A stretch of DNA of 64,000 nt. Origin: Streptomyces sp. AC550_RSS872 (GTDB lineage: Bacteria > Actinomycetota > Actinomycetes > Streptomycetales > Streptomycetaceae). Of this stretch, positions 7,300 to 15,854 are shown piece by piece. The notes under the pieces are model-generated. The model did no database searches and was not told the DNA's origin. It saw only the letters and a program-made list of their open reading frames with translations. The first letter of the stretch is position 1. Each line of letters begins with the position of its first letter. The DNA lies in the NCBI RefSeq assembly GCF_019049285.1, contig NZ_JAGMUL010000091.1, positions 1 through 64,000 on the forward strand, in the 5' to 3' direction. Made by a program: the position numbers and the translations under genes.

Positions 7300-7854
7300 A
7301 TGCGTATCGCATTTCTGACCGCACCCGAGGGCGTCGAGCAGGTCGAGCTCACCGATCCATGGCAGGCGGTGGTGGACGCGGGTCATGAGCCGGTGCTGGT
7401 GTCGACGAAGCCGGGCACGATCCAGGCGTTCCACCATCTCGACAAGGCCGACAAGTTCCCCGTGCAGGAGGTCGTGGGTGAGACGTCCGCGGGCTCCTTC
7501 GACGCGCTGGTCCTGCCGGGCGGGGTGGCCAACCCGGACTATCTGCGGATGAACAGCAAGGCCGTCGCGTTCGTGCGGGACTTCTTCGAGCAGGGCCGGC
7601 CCGTCGCCTCGATCTGCCATGCCGCATGGACGCTGGTGGAGGCGGACGTCGTACGCGGCCGGGTGCTGACCTCCTGGCCGAGCCTGCGGACGGACATCCG
7701 CAACGCGGGCGGCACCTGGGTCGACGAGCAGGTGCGGATCTGCGACCACGGCAACAACAAGCTGGTCACCAGCCGTAAGCCGGACGACCTGAACGCGTTC
7801 TGCGAGACGTTCCTCGAGGTGTTCGCCAGGGAGTCCAGGAGGGAGGCCGTCTGA
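7300..7854 (+). CDS. DJ-1/PfpI-family protein (YhbO-like)
   Basis: The 184-residue protein has the flavodoxin-like fold of the PfpI/DJ-1 family. Cys106 in VASICHAAW is at the nucleophile elbow with His107 next to it, as in PfpI and YhbO, and a conserved acidic residue is near the start (APEGVEQVEL). Relatives are general-stress proteins proposed to repair glycated substrates or act as chaperones or peptidases. The gene abuts the catalase gene with a TGATG overlap, so the two are made together. That places it in an oxidative-stress operon. The actual reaction is not predictable. Confidence 0.85.
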   Translation: MRIAFLTAPEGVEQVELTDPWQAVVDAGHEPVLVSTKPGTIQAFHHLDKADKFPVQEVVGETSAGSFDALVLPGGVANPDYLRMNSKAVAFVRDFFEQGRPVASICHAAWTLVEADVVRGRVLTSWPSLRTDIRNAGGTWVDEQVRICDHGNNKLVTSRKPDDLNAFCETFLEVFARESRREAV

Positions 7855-9947
7855 TGGGGGACCGCAAGCAGGAGCAGCGGGAGAGCTTCCGGGCGGACGA
7901 CCCGACGGCCGGGCCGCTCACCACCGACCAGGGCGTGGAGGTCGACCACACCGACGACTCGCTGGCTGCCGGCGAACGCGGCCCGACGCTGATGGAGGAC
8001 TTCCACTTCCGGGAGAAGCTCACCCACTTCGACCACGAGCGGATCCCGGAGCGGGTGGTGCACGCGCGGGGCGCCGGCGCGTACGGCTCTTTCCAACCGT
8101 ACGAGTCCTGCGCGGAGTTCACCCGCGCGGCGTTCCTCCAGGACCCGGCCGTGCAGACCCCGGTGTTCGTGCGGTTCTCGACCGTGCAGGGCCCGAAGGG
8201 CTCGGCGGACACCGTGCGGGACGTGCGCGGCTTCGCGACCAAGTTCTACACCTCGGAGGGGAACTACGACCTGGTCGGGAACAACTTCCCGGTCTTCTTC
8301 ATCCAGGACGGCATCAAGTTCCCCGACTTCGTGCACGCGGTGAAGCCGGAACCGCACAACGACATCCCCACCGGCGCCTCCGCGCACGACACCCTGTGGG
8401 ACTTCGTGTCGCTTCAGCCGGAGACGCTGCACGCGATCATGTGGCTGATGTCGGACCGGGCGATCCCGCGCAGCTACCGCATGATGCAGGGCTTCGGCGT
8501 GCACACGTTCCGGTTCGTGAACGCGGACGGGAAGGGCACGTTCGTGAAGTTCCACTGGAAGCCGCGGCTGGGCGTGCGGTCGCTGGTGTGGGACGAGGCG
8601 CAGGAGTGCCAGGGCCGCGACCCGGACTTCAACCGGCGTGACCTGTGGGACGCGATCGAGGCGGGCGAGTATCCGGAGTGGGAGCTGGGTGTCCAACTCG
8701 TCGCGGAGGAGGACGAGTTCGCCTTCGACTTCGACCTCCTCGACGCCACGAAGATCATCCCGGAGGAGCAGGTGCCGGTGCGGCCGATCGGCCGGATGGT
8801 GCTGAACCGCAACCCGGAGAACTTCTTCGCGGAGACCGAGCAGGTCGCGTTCCACACGGCGAACGTCGTCCCCGGTATCGACTTCACCAACGACCCGCTG
8901 CTCCAGGCCCGCAACTTCTCCTACCTGGACACGCAGTTGATCCGGCTGGGCGGTCCCAACTTCGCCCAGCTGCCGGTGAACCGCCCGGTGGCGCCCGTAC
9001 GCACGAATCAGCGCGACGGCTACCACCAGAGCGCGCTGCACAGCGGCACCAACTACTTCCCGAACTCCCTCGGCGGCGGCTGCCCCGCGCACGCCGGTGT
9101 CGACGGGCACGCGTACACGCACTACGCCGAGCGCGTCGACGGCGCCAAGATCCGCCGCCGCAGCCCGAGTTTCCAGGACCACTACAGCCAGCCGGCGATG
9201 TTCTGGAACAGCATGGCGGACTGGGAGAAGGAGCACATCGTCGCGGCGTTCCGGTTCGAGCTCGGCAAGGTCGGCGCGAAGGAGGTGCGGGCCCGTACGG
9301 TCGAGCATCTCGCCAAGGTGAACGGCGACCTGGCGTCCCAGGTGGCGCGCGGCATCGGAGTTCCGGAGCCGTCCGGGACGGAGGCGGCGGACAAGCTCTC
9401 CTCCCCCGCGTTGAGCCTTGACTCACTGCGCGGCGACGGTTCGATCCGCACCCGGCAGATCGCGGTGCTCGTCACCGACGGCGTGGACACCGCGCAGGTC
9501 GACTCGGTGCGGGAGGCGCTCACGGCCGAGGGCGCGATCGTCGAGGCGCTGGCGCCGACGGACGGCTCGGTCGCCGGTGCCCACGGCGACCGGTGCGAGG
9601 TCGACCGCGCCCTGCCGACGGTCGCCTCCGTGCTGTACGACGCCGTACTGCTGCCCGGCGGCCCGCACGGCACCCCGCCCACGGCCGCCGACCAGGACGC
9701 GATGCGGTTCGTGCGGGGCGCCTACCGGCACGGCAAGCCCGTCGGCGCGCTCGGCTCGGGCGTGGGCGTCCTGGCCTCCCTGGAGCCGGAAGGCGTACGG
9801 CTGTCCGCCGAGTTCCACCACACGGTGTCCGACCAGGGCGTGGTGACGGACACGTCGCCGGGCCCGGCGAGCGCGGACTTCCTGGAGGCCTTCAAGGCCG
9901 CCGTGTCGGCCCACCGCCACTGGGGGCGTGCGCCGGTGGGGTGCTGA
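7854..9947 (+). CDS. katE: large-subunit catalase (clade 2, KatE/HPII type)
   Basis: The 697-residue protein is the large haem catalase that converts hydrogen peroxide to water and oxygen in the cytoplasm. His70 (PERVVHARG) and Asn143 (LVGNNFPVFF) are the distal haem-pocket residues, and RNFSYLDTQ carries the proximal Tyr ligand. After the catalase core, residues from about 530 to 695 form a flavodoxin/DJ-1-like domain (QIAVLVTDGVDTAQV, GGPHGTPP), as in E. coli HPII. The start ATG overlaps the stop of the DJ-1 gene by one base. Length and domain order fit the clade well. It is followed by a bidirectional terminator. Confidence 0.93.
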   Translation: MGDRKQEQRESFRADDPTAGPLTTDQGVEVDHTDDSLAAGERGPTLMEDFHFREKLTHFDHERIPERVVHARGAGAYGSFQPYESCAEFTRAAFLQDPAVQTPVFVRFSTVQGPKGSADTVRDVRGFATKFYTSEGNYDLVGNNFPVFFIQDGIKFPDFVHAVKPEPHNDIPTGASAHDTLWDFVSLQPETLHAIMWLMSDRAIPRSYRMMQGFGVHTFRFVNADGKGTFVKFHWKPRLGVRSLVWDEAQECQGRDPDFNRRDLWDAIEAGEYPEWELGVQLVAEEDEFAFDFDLLDATKIIPEEQVPVRPIGRMVLNRNPENFFAETEQVAFHTANVVPGIDFTNDPLLQARNFSYLDTQLIRLGGPNFAQLPVNRPVAPVRTNQRDGYHQSALHSGTNYFPNSLGGGCPAHAGVDGHAYTHYAERVDGAKIRRRSPSFQDHYSQPAMFWNSMADWEKEHIVAAFRFELGKVGAKEVRARTVEHLAKVNGDLASQVARGIGVPEPSGTEAADKLSSPALSLDSLRGDGSIRTRQIAVLVTDGVDTAQVDSVREALTAEGAIVEALAPTDGSVAGAHGDRCEVDRALPTVASVLYDAVLLPGGPHGTPPTAADQDAMRFVRGAYRHGKPVGALGSGVGVLASLEPEGVRLSAEFHHTVSDQGVVTDTSPGPASADFLEAFKAAVSAHRHWGRAPVGC

Positions 9948-9970
9948 GCTCGCGGACCTGCCGACCGTGG

Positions 9971-10001
9971 CGAGCGGGGTGTGCGGGGCACGCCCCGCTC
10001 G
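9971..10001. terminator. bidirectional hairpin between convergent genes
   Basis: Thirteen-base arms (9971-9983 and 9989-10001), identical but for one G-T pair, flank a five-base loop CGGGG. It lies between the catalase stop (9947) and the stop of the convergent DUF6158 gene (10002), so it can terminate both. Confidence 0.75.
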
Positions 10002-10226
10002 TCATGCGCCGCGGTCGCGGGCGCCCTCGCGGGTACGGCCCGCGGCCACCGTGCGGCGCGGGTTGCGGCGCAGGTACTCGCCCTCCAGCTGCGCCATGCG
10101 TTCGTTGTGGGCCCGCAGCGCGCCGTTCGAGCCGTACAGCAGCGTGTCGTGACGCGTCCGGTGGATGGTCTCCAGCTCCTTCATGAGCTGCTGGTCGTCC
10201 AGCCGGCTGGGGTCGACTCCGGTCAT
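10002..10226 (-). CDS. DUF6158 family small protein
   Basis: The protein has 74 residues: MTGVDPSRLDDQQLMKELE, then IHRTRHDTLLYGS, NERMAQLEGEYLRRNPRR and a basic tail. The helical pattern matches the DUF6158 family, short soluble proteins common in streptomycetes with no known function. I placed the start at ATG 10226, which has GAGCGGGG eight bases upstream and matches the usual N-terminus; an in-frame ATG at 10256 would add ten residues. It is divergent from the baeRF-like gene and convergent with katE. Confidence 0.75.
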   Translation of the reverse strand: MTGVDPSRLDDQQLMKELETIHRTRHDTLLYGSNGALRAHNERMAQLEGEYLRRNPRRTVAAGRTREGARDRGA

Positions 10227-10318
10227 CGTGGTGCCCCGCTCGTCGTGTTCAATCATGGGGTCCGGGTACCCGCCCCGGGAGCACACAGCACCCGAGCGGC
10301 GTACAGGAGACACAGACC

Positions 10319-11425
10319 ATGGATCTCGCCTTCCTGAACCCACTGTACGAACACCCCGGGCCTTGGGCCTCCGTATACGTGGACACCTCCCGGCACACGG
10401 AGGACACCCCTCACGAGCGGCAGCTGACGGCCCGGGCCCTGTCCCGGGAACTGGCCGGGCAGGGCGCCGACGACGCGACCTGCCGGGCCGTGCGGGACGC
10501 GCTGGAGGAACTGCGGCACTCGTCCGAACCGCACGGCCGGGCGATCTTCGCCCGAGCGGGTGAGGTGGTCCTGGATCCGCCACTGGCCCGCGCCCCGCTG
10601 CGCGACAGCGCCGACTGGGCCCCGCTGCCGCACACCGCGCCGCTGCTGGAGCTGGCGGGCGAGGACCCGGTCTGTGTGGTGGCCTACGTCGATCGCCGCG
10701 GCGCCGCGTTCGAGCTGCGTACCGCGCTGGGCCGGCAGGACGTCGGTTCCGTCACCGGCCGGCAGCATCCGATCCACCGGACGAGCACGGTCGACTGGTC
10801 CGAGCGGCACTTCCAGCTCAAGGTGGAGAACACCTGGGAGCACAACGCGGCGGAGATCGCCGACGCGCTCACCGTCTGCCAGGAGGAGACGCGTGCCGAC
10901 CTGCTGATTCTCGTGGGTGACGACCGGGAGCGGCGGTCGGTGCACGAACGGCTGCCGCGGCGGCTGCACGACTTCGTGGTCGAGGCCCGGCACGGCACCG
11001 GAAGCCGACTGATCGACGAGGACGTCGAACGGGCGCGCGAGGAGCATGTGCGGCAGCGGGCGGTGCGGGAGCTGGAGCGGTTCCTTGCGGCCCGTGAGAC
11101 GGGGGCGGAAGGACGTGCCGTGGCGGTGGAGGGCGTGCCCGCGCTGGTCGAGGCGGCCCGTGAGCACCGTATCGACGAACTGCTGATCCGCCCTGACGGC
11201 CCCGACGCGCATCGCGAGGTGTGGATCGGCGAGGAGCCGGACCAGCTGGCGGTGCGACGGACTGACCTCAAGATCCTCGGCGAGCAGCACTCGTGGTCGG
11301 CCCGGGCCGACGACGCCCTGATCCGCTGTGCGGTCGCCACGGGGGCGGGGGCGCTGTCGGTGACACCGGCCCCCGAGGGGGAGACCCCGGCGGGTGGCCT
11401 GGGCGCCCTCCTGCGCTGGCCGTGA
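10319..11425 (+). CDS. Rv2629-like baeRF (archaeal/eukaryotic release-factor-fold) protein
   Basis: The protein has 368 residues. The N-terminal half (VYVDTSRH, then CVVAYVDRRGAAFEL) and the C-terminal part (LVEAAREHRIDELLI, RCAVATGAGALSVTP) match the bacterial eRF1-like family that includes mycobacterial Rv2629. These proteins share the fold of eRF1/Vms1 and are thought to act on stalled ribosomes or peptidyl-tRNA, possibly in dormancy; the activity is not established. AGGAGA lies about nine bases before ATG 10319. The gene sits next to an Hrp1-like gene, as its relative does in the mycobacterial hypoxia regulon. A repeat-derived terminator follows the stop. Confidence 0.78.
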   Translation: MDLAFLNPLYEHPGPWASVYVDTSRHTEDTPHERQLTARALSRELAGQGADDATCRAVRDALEELRHSSEPHGRAIFARAGEVVLDPPLARAPLRDSADWAPLPHTAPLLELAGEDPVCVVAYVDRRGAAFELRTALGRQDVGSVTGRQHPIHRTSTVDWSERHFQLKVENTWEHNAAEIADALTVCQEETRADLLILVGDDRERRSVHERLPRRLHDFVVEARHGTGSRLIDEDVERAREEHVRQRAVRELERFLAARETGAEGRAVAVEGVPALVEAAREHRIDELLIRPDGPDAHREVWIGEEPDQLAVRRTDLKILGEQHSWSARADDALIRCAVATGAGALSVTPAPEGETPAGGLGALLRWP

Positions 11426-11730
11426 CCGAAGGCTGCTCGCCCCCGCCGCCCCTACCCGTCCCGTCCCTGGGGGCTGCGCCCCCAGACCCCCGCTGTCGGC
11501 CCTTCGGGCCTCGTCCTCAAACGCCGGACGGGCTGAAATTCAGCCCCTCCGGCGTTTGAGGAGCGGGGTCTGGGGCGGAGCCCCAGAAGGGGCGCGGGGC
11601 TGTATCGATATGCGGCTCCGCCGCGTGGGCGCGACCACCCCCCACTCGCCCACACCCGAAGAACGACCCGGGGTCGAAGGGGCGGTGCCCCTGGGGGATG
11701 GGACGGGTAGGGGCAGCGGGGGCGAGGAAG
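11426..11730. repeat. gene-free block of nested palindromic 3' repeats
   Basis: This 305-bp gap between convergent genes is almost wholly repetitive. At 11,432-11,530 is a copy of a roughly 100-bp element, in reverse orientation to the copies at 11,667-11,733 and 13,434-13,533; each abuts a stop codon. Within it, 11,469-11,493 and 11,563-11,584 are nested arms outside a 23-bp near-perfect hairpin. At 11,592-11,637 is a 46-bp unit found again at 29,270-29,315 (40 of 46 identical). From memory such palindromes are widespread in Streptomyces; here they probably terminate both flanking genes. Confidence 0.8.
11515..11561. terminator. 23-bp near-perfect hairpin
   Basis: Arms 11,515-11,537 and 11,539-11,561 differ at one position and meet around GCTGAAATTCAGC. 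It lies between the convergent baeRF-like and ABC-F genes and is the strongest stem in the repeat block, so it is the likely shared terminator. Confidence 0.75.
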
Positions 11731-13350
11731 CTATCGCGCTCGCTCCACCCTCCGTTCGTCCCACACCGCCTCCCCCGTCTCCCGCACCCGCCCGTCGCTC
11801 CCGAAGACCAGATACCGGTCGAAGGACCGCGCGAACCAGCGGTCGTGCGTGACGGCCAGCACCGTCCCCTCGAAGGCCTCCAGCCCCTCCTGGAGGGCCT
11901 CCGCGGACTCCAGGTCGAGGTTGTCGGTCGGCTCGTCGAGGAGGAGCGCGGTGACGCCCTGTAGTTCCAGCAGGAGGATCTGGAAACGGGCCTGCTGCCC
12001 GCCGGAGAGACGGTCGAAGGTCTGCTCGGCCTGGTGGGTGAGCTCATAGCGCCGCAGCCGGGACATCGCCGCGCCCCGATCCTGGGCATGCTCCTTCCAC
12101 AGGATGTCGAGCAGCGTACGGCCGATCAGCTCAGGATGCGCATGCGTCTGCGCGAAGTGCCCGGGCACAACCCGCGCCCCCAGCTTCCACTCCCCCGTGT
12201 GCGCCACGTCCTCGCCGGCCAGCAGCCGCAGGAAGTGCGACTTGCCGGAGCCGTTGGAGCCGAGGACGGCGACTCGTTCGCCGTAGAAGACCTCCAGTGA
12301 GAACGGCTTCATCAGGCCCGTGAGTTCAAGCCCTTCACAGGTGATGGCCCGCACCCCGGTACGCCCGCCCTTCAAACGCATCCTGATGTCCTGCTCACGC
12401 GGCGGCTCCGGCGGCGGCCCCGCCTCCTCGAACTTGCGCAGCCGGGTCTGGGCGGCCCGGTACCGGGAGGCCAGATCGGCGCTGTTCTCGGCTGCTTGAC
12501 GGAGCGTCAGCACCAGCTTCTTCAGCTGTGCGTGCTTCTCGTCCCAGCGCTTGCGCAGCTCCTCGAACCGGGCGAAGCGTTCACGCCGTGCGTCGTGGTA
12601 GGTCGCGAAGCCGCCGCCGTGCACCCAGGCGTCCGCGCCGGCGGGCGAGGGTTCGACAGAGACGATCTTCTCGGCGGCGCGGGCGAGGAGTTCACGGTCG
12701 TGGGAGACGAAGAGGACCGTCTTACGGGTCTCCTTCAGCCGCTCCTCCAGCCACCGCTTGCCGGGCACGTCGAGGTAGTTGTCCGGTTCGTCGAGCAGCA
12801 GCACCTCGTCCGTGCCCCGCAGCAACGCCTCCAGCACCAGCCGCTTCTGCTCACCCCCCGACAGCGTCCGCACCTGCCGCCACTGCGCCTTCTCGTACGG
12901 CACCCCGAGCGCCGCCGTGGTGCACATGTCCCACAGCGTCTCGGCCTCGTAACCCCGCGCCTCGGCCCAGTCGGCGAGCGCCTGCGCGTACTTCAGCTGA
13001 GCGGCCTCGTCGTCCACGGTCATGATGCCGTGCTCGGCGGCGTCCACGGCCTGCGCGGCCTGCCGGATACGGGGCGGCGCGACCGACACGAGCAGGTCAC
13101 GCACGGTCGTCTCGTCCCGCACGGACCCCACGAACTGCCGCATCACGCCGAGGCCCCCGCTGACGGTGACGGAGCCCCCGTGCGGTTTCAGCTCTCCGGA
13201 GATCAGCCGCAGCAAGGTCGTCTTCCCGGCCCCGTTGGGCCCGACGAGCGCCACGGCGGCCCCTTCCCCCACCCGGAACGACACATCGCCGAGCAACGCC
13301 CTCCCGTCGGGAAGGTAGTACTCGAGATGCGCGGCTTCCAGATGTCCCAT
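11731..13350 (-). CDS. ABC-F family ATPase
   Basis: The 539-residue protein has two ABC ATPase domains and no membrane segment. Domain 1 has Walker A GPNGAGKTT (37-45), signature LSGGEQ and Walker B LLLDEPDNYLD; domain 2 has GSNGSGKS, LSGGQQ and LLLDEPTDNLD. A charged coiled linker (FEELRKRWDEKHAQLKKLV) joins them. ABC-F proteins work on the ribosome, in translation control or target-protection antibiotic resistance. Nothing nearby points to resistance, so a housekeeping role is equally likely. I chose ATG 13350 (MGHLEA); no clear ribosome site precedes it, and a GTG at 13371 is the alternative. Confidence 0.88.
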   Translation of the reverse strand: MGHLEAAHLEYYLPDGRALLGDVSFRVGEGAAVALVGPNGAGKTTLLRLISGELKPHGGSVTVSGGLGVMRQFVGSVRDETTVRDLLVSVAPPRIRQAAQAVDAAEHGIMTVDDEAAQLKYAQALADWAEARGYEAETLWDMCTTAALGVPYEKAQWRQVRTLSGGEQKRLVLEALLRGTDEVLLLDEPDNYLDVPGKRWLEERLKETRKTVLFVSHDRELLARAAEKIVSVEPSPAGADAWVHGGGFATYHDARRERFARFEELRKRWDEKHAQLKKLVLTLRQAAENSADLASRYRAAQTRLRKFEEAGPPPEPPREQDIRMRLKGGRTGVRAITCEGLELTGLMKPFSLEVFYGERVAVLGSNGSGKSHFLRLLAGEDVAHTGEWKLGARVVPGHFAQTHAHPELIGRTLLDILWKEHAQDRGAAMSRLRRYELTHQAEQTFDRLSGGQQARFQILLLELQGVTALLLDEPTDNLDLESAEALQEGLEAFEGTVLAVTHDRWFARSFDRYLVFGSDGRVRETGEAVWDERRVERAR

Positions 13351-13433
13351 AGGGCCGCATTCTGAGGTCACCGGACGGCCCCGGGCAAACCCTTATCGGC
13401 CCACTTCTCGCCGCCACCCAGGCACCCGCAGCC

Positions 13434-13533
13434 CGTCCGGCGTTTGAGGACGAGGCCCTCCGGGCCGACGCGGGGTCGAAGGGGCGGAGCCCCTTCAAGG
13501 GATGGGACGGGTGGGGCCGCGGGGGCGAGAAAC
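13434..13533. repeat. copy of the roughly 100-bp 3' repeat element
   Basis: This segment matches, in inverted orientation, the element at 11,432-11,530, and its right half matches 11,667-11,733. It contains hairpins GGGGCGGAGCCCC and CCCTCCGGG and ends GCGGGGGCGAGAAACCTA, where CTA is the reverse of the TAG stop of the phosphatase gene. It separates that gene from the ABC-F gene start and probably acts as a terminator. Confidence 0.75.
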
Positions 13534-14187
13534 CTACTCGGGGTCCACCGCCCGCCCCGTCGGCCCACCCTCACCCACCGGAGCCACCACGGCCCCCTCC
13601 CAGGTCAACACCTTCCAACCGTCTTCCGGCGTCCCCTCCAGGATCACGACCCCGGTGTTCTCGAGCGGCCGCGCGGCAGCGAACGGAACGTCGACGTTGG
13701 CCGCCCGAGCAGCCGTCCACAGCCGTATCACCGCACCATGACTGACCATGGCGACCACAGCGGCCCCACTGCCCGCGGCCTCCGCCACCACACCGTCGTA
13801 CCGCGAAAGCACCTCCGCGCCACTCTCACCCCCCGGGATCCGCAGCCCCACATCCCCGCCCGCCCAGGCGAACACGGTCTTCATGTAGAGCTCACCGTGC
13901 TCGGTGTCCCCGCGCAGCATCTCCAGGTCCCCCGCCGCGACCTCACGGATCCCGTCCCGCACGAGCACCTCCAGGCCCCGTGCGGCGGCCAAGGGGGCGG
14001 CGGTGAGCTGGGTGCGGATCAGGGTGGAGGCGTAGACGGCCTCGATGTCCTCGTCGGCCAGCGCCGCGGAGAGCGCCGCGGCCTGCTGCTCGCCGAGCGC
14101 GGTCAGGCCGGCGCCCGGAACCGCCGTGTCCAGCAGGAAGTCCACGTTGGAGGGCGTCTGGCCGTGGCGGACGAGGAGCAGGCGCAT
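13534..14187 (-). CDS. histidine phosphatase (phosphoglycerate mutase-like)
   Basis: The 217-residue protein begins MRLLLVRHGQTPSN, the RHG motif carrying the phospho-accepting His9, and ends with the second catalytic His in AMVSHGAVIRL. AVYASTLIRTQLTA is the conserved substrate-phosphate Arg region, and the proton-donor Glu is in IREVAAGDLE. The superfamily removes phosphate from sugars, nucleotides or other small molecules; this one is the cofactor-independent phosphatase type rather than a glycolytic mutase. It is divergent from the PAP2/diacylglycerol kinase gene, 72 bp away. The substrate is unknown. Confidence 0.87.
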   Translation of the reverse strand: MRLLLVRHGQTPSNVDFLLDTAVPGAGLTALGEQQAAALSAALADEDIEAVYASTLIRTQLTAAPLAAARGLEVLVRDGIREVAAGDLEMLRGDTEHGELYMKTVFAWAGGDVGLRIPGGESGAEVLSRYDGVVAEAAGSGAAVVAMVSHGAVIRLWTAARAANVDVPFAAARPLENTGVVILEGTPEDGWKVLTWEGAVVAPVGEGGPTGRAVDPE

Positions 14188-14259
14188 CTACGGGTTCCTC
14201 CGTGTGTCAGTCACCGCCGGCGGCACAGCAATCGGCCACTTCAGGGTACCCAGCCCTGT

Positions 14260-15753
14260 ATGAGCCCAGACGTCGACCTCACCGTCCCGAAGCCCGGCCG
14301 GCACGCCCTGCGCACCCGGCTCCTCACCCTCGACTCCCGGCTGTTCGAGTTCGCCGCCGAGCAGAACTGGCCGTATGCCGAGCCGGTCCTGCCGCGGCTG
14401 AGCCGGAGTGCGAACCACGGTGTCCTGTGGTTCGCGACGGCTGCCGTGATCGCCGCCGGCCGGACCCCCCGGGGCCGCAGGGCAGCGGCCCGGGGCCTCG
14501 CCTCGCTGAGCCTGGCCTCGCTGACGATCAACACCGTGGGCAAGCGGTCGGTACGCCGTCCCCGTCCCGTCCTGGACCCCGTACCGCTGGGCCGGCAGCT
14601 GAAGCGACAGCCGATCACCACGTCGTTCCCGTCCGGGCACGCGGCGTCGGCGGCCGCGTTCGCGACGGGTGTCGCGCTGGAGTCGCCCGCCTGGGGCCTG
14701 GCGGTGGCTCCGATCGCCTGGTCGGTCGCGCTGTCGCGGGTGTACACCGGCGTCCACTTCCCGAGCGACGTGGTGGCGGGCGCGGTCCTGGGCGCGGGTG
14801 CCGCGTTCGCCGTACGCGGCATGGTGCCGACGCGAGACCGGCTGGTTCCGCCGGCCCGGCCCCGTACGGACGTTCCGGCATTGCCGGACGGCGACGGCCT
14901 GGTCGTGGTGGCCAACAAGGGATCGGGCAGCTCCGACCGGGTGCACGCCCTGCTGGACCTGCTGCCGCGCGCCGAGCTCGTCGAGTGCGAACCGGCCGAC
15001 ACCCGGGCGGAGTTGCGCAAGGCGGCGGCCCGGGCCCGGGTGCTCGGCGTGTGCGGCGGCGACGGAACGGTCAACGCGGCCGCCGAGGTGGCCCTGGAGC
15101 ACGACCTGCCCCTCGCGGTGCTGCCCGGCGGCACGCTGAACCACTTCGCGTACGACCTGGGCGTGGAGGACGAGCGCGATCTGAGCCGGGCCGTCCGGCG
15201 GGGTGAGGCCGTGCGGGTGGACGTGGGCCGGTTCACCTGCGACGGACAGCGGGGGGTGTTCCTCAACACGTGCAGTCTCGGCGTGTATCCGGAACTGGTG
15301 CGGGAGCGGGACCGCTTCTCGTCCCGCGTCGGCGCCTGGCCGGGCGGGGTGCTGGCGGCGCTGCGTGTCCTGCGCCGCGACCGTCATCCGCTGCACGCCG
15401 AAGTCGCGGGCCGCGCACACCCGTTGTGGATGCTGTTCGCCGGGAACGGCACCTACCACCGGATGGGCCTCGCCCCCGCCCGGCGCCTGAACCTCGCGGA
15501 CGGTGTGCTCGACGTACGGGTCGTGCACGGCGGACGCCGACCCGCGCTGCGCCTGCTCGCGGCCGCCGTGGCGGGCCCGCTGACCCGATCCCCGGCGCAC
15601 GCGGCGGTCCAGGTCGGCCGACTGCACCTGTCCGGCGTCACCCCGGGCGCGCTCCTCGCCTACGACGGCGAAGTCACCGAGGTGGGCGGCGATGTGACGC
15701 TGGAGAAGCTGCCGGAGGCGCTGACCGTGTACCGCCCACTGCCCGGCCCCTGA
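14260..15753 (+). CDS. PAP2 phosphatase fused to a diacylglycerol kinase-like domain
   Basis: The 497-residue protein has two enzymes in one chain. Residues 30-185 are a PAP2/type 2 phosphatidate phosphatase: KRSVRRPRP (95-103), SFPSGHAAS with PSGH at 124-127, and SRVYTGVHFPSD (159-170) with His166 and Asp170. Residues 212-495 are a diacylglycerol/sphingosine kinase catalytic domain with GVCGGDGTVNAA (GGDGT 266-270). The fused activities would remove phosphate from, and add phosphate to, lipid substrates at the membrane. The start is ATG 14260; AGGG lies rather far upstream. Fusions of this kind occur in actinobacteria. No operon partner is seen. Confidence 0.87.
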   Translation: MSPDVDLTVPKPGRHALRTRLLTLDSRLFEFAAEQNWPYAEPVLPRLSRSANHGVLWFATAAVIAAGRTPRGRRAAARGLASLSLASLTINTVGKRSVRRPRPVLDPVPLGRQLKRQPITTSFPSGHAASAAAFATGVALESPAWGLAVAPIAWSVALSRVYTGVHFPSDVVAGAVLGAGAAFAVRGMVPTRDRLVPPARPRTDVPALPDGDGLVVVANKGSGSSDRVHALLDLLPRAELVECEPADTRAELRKAAARARVLGVCGGDGTVNAAAEVALEHDLPLAVLPGGTLNHFAYDLGVEDERDLSRAVRRGEAVRVDVGRFTCDGQRGVFLNTCSLGVYPELVRERDRFSSRVGAWPGGVLAALRVLRRDRHPLHAEVAGRAHPLWMLFAGNGTYHRMGLAPARRLNLADGVLDVRVVHGGRRPALRLLAAAVAGPLTRSPAHAAVQVGRLHLSGVTPGALLAYDGEVTEVGGDVTLEKLPEALTVYRPLPGP

Positions 15754-15854
15754 CATACCGTCAGTCCACATGGCAAAACGGCAGTCTCACCATTCGACAT
15801 GCGGGCGTACCGTGTCGCGTACCGCCCGACAGGACGAGACGAGGGGACACAGCC

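Noticed and set aside
11731..13350. antibiotic-resistance determinant (ABC-F)
   Set aside because: The family includes resistance proteins but also housekeeping ones; no biosynthetic cluster or attenuator leader was seen, so resistance is not claimed.
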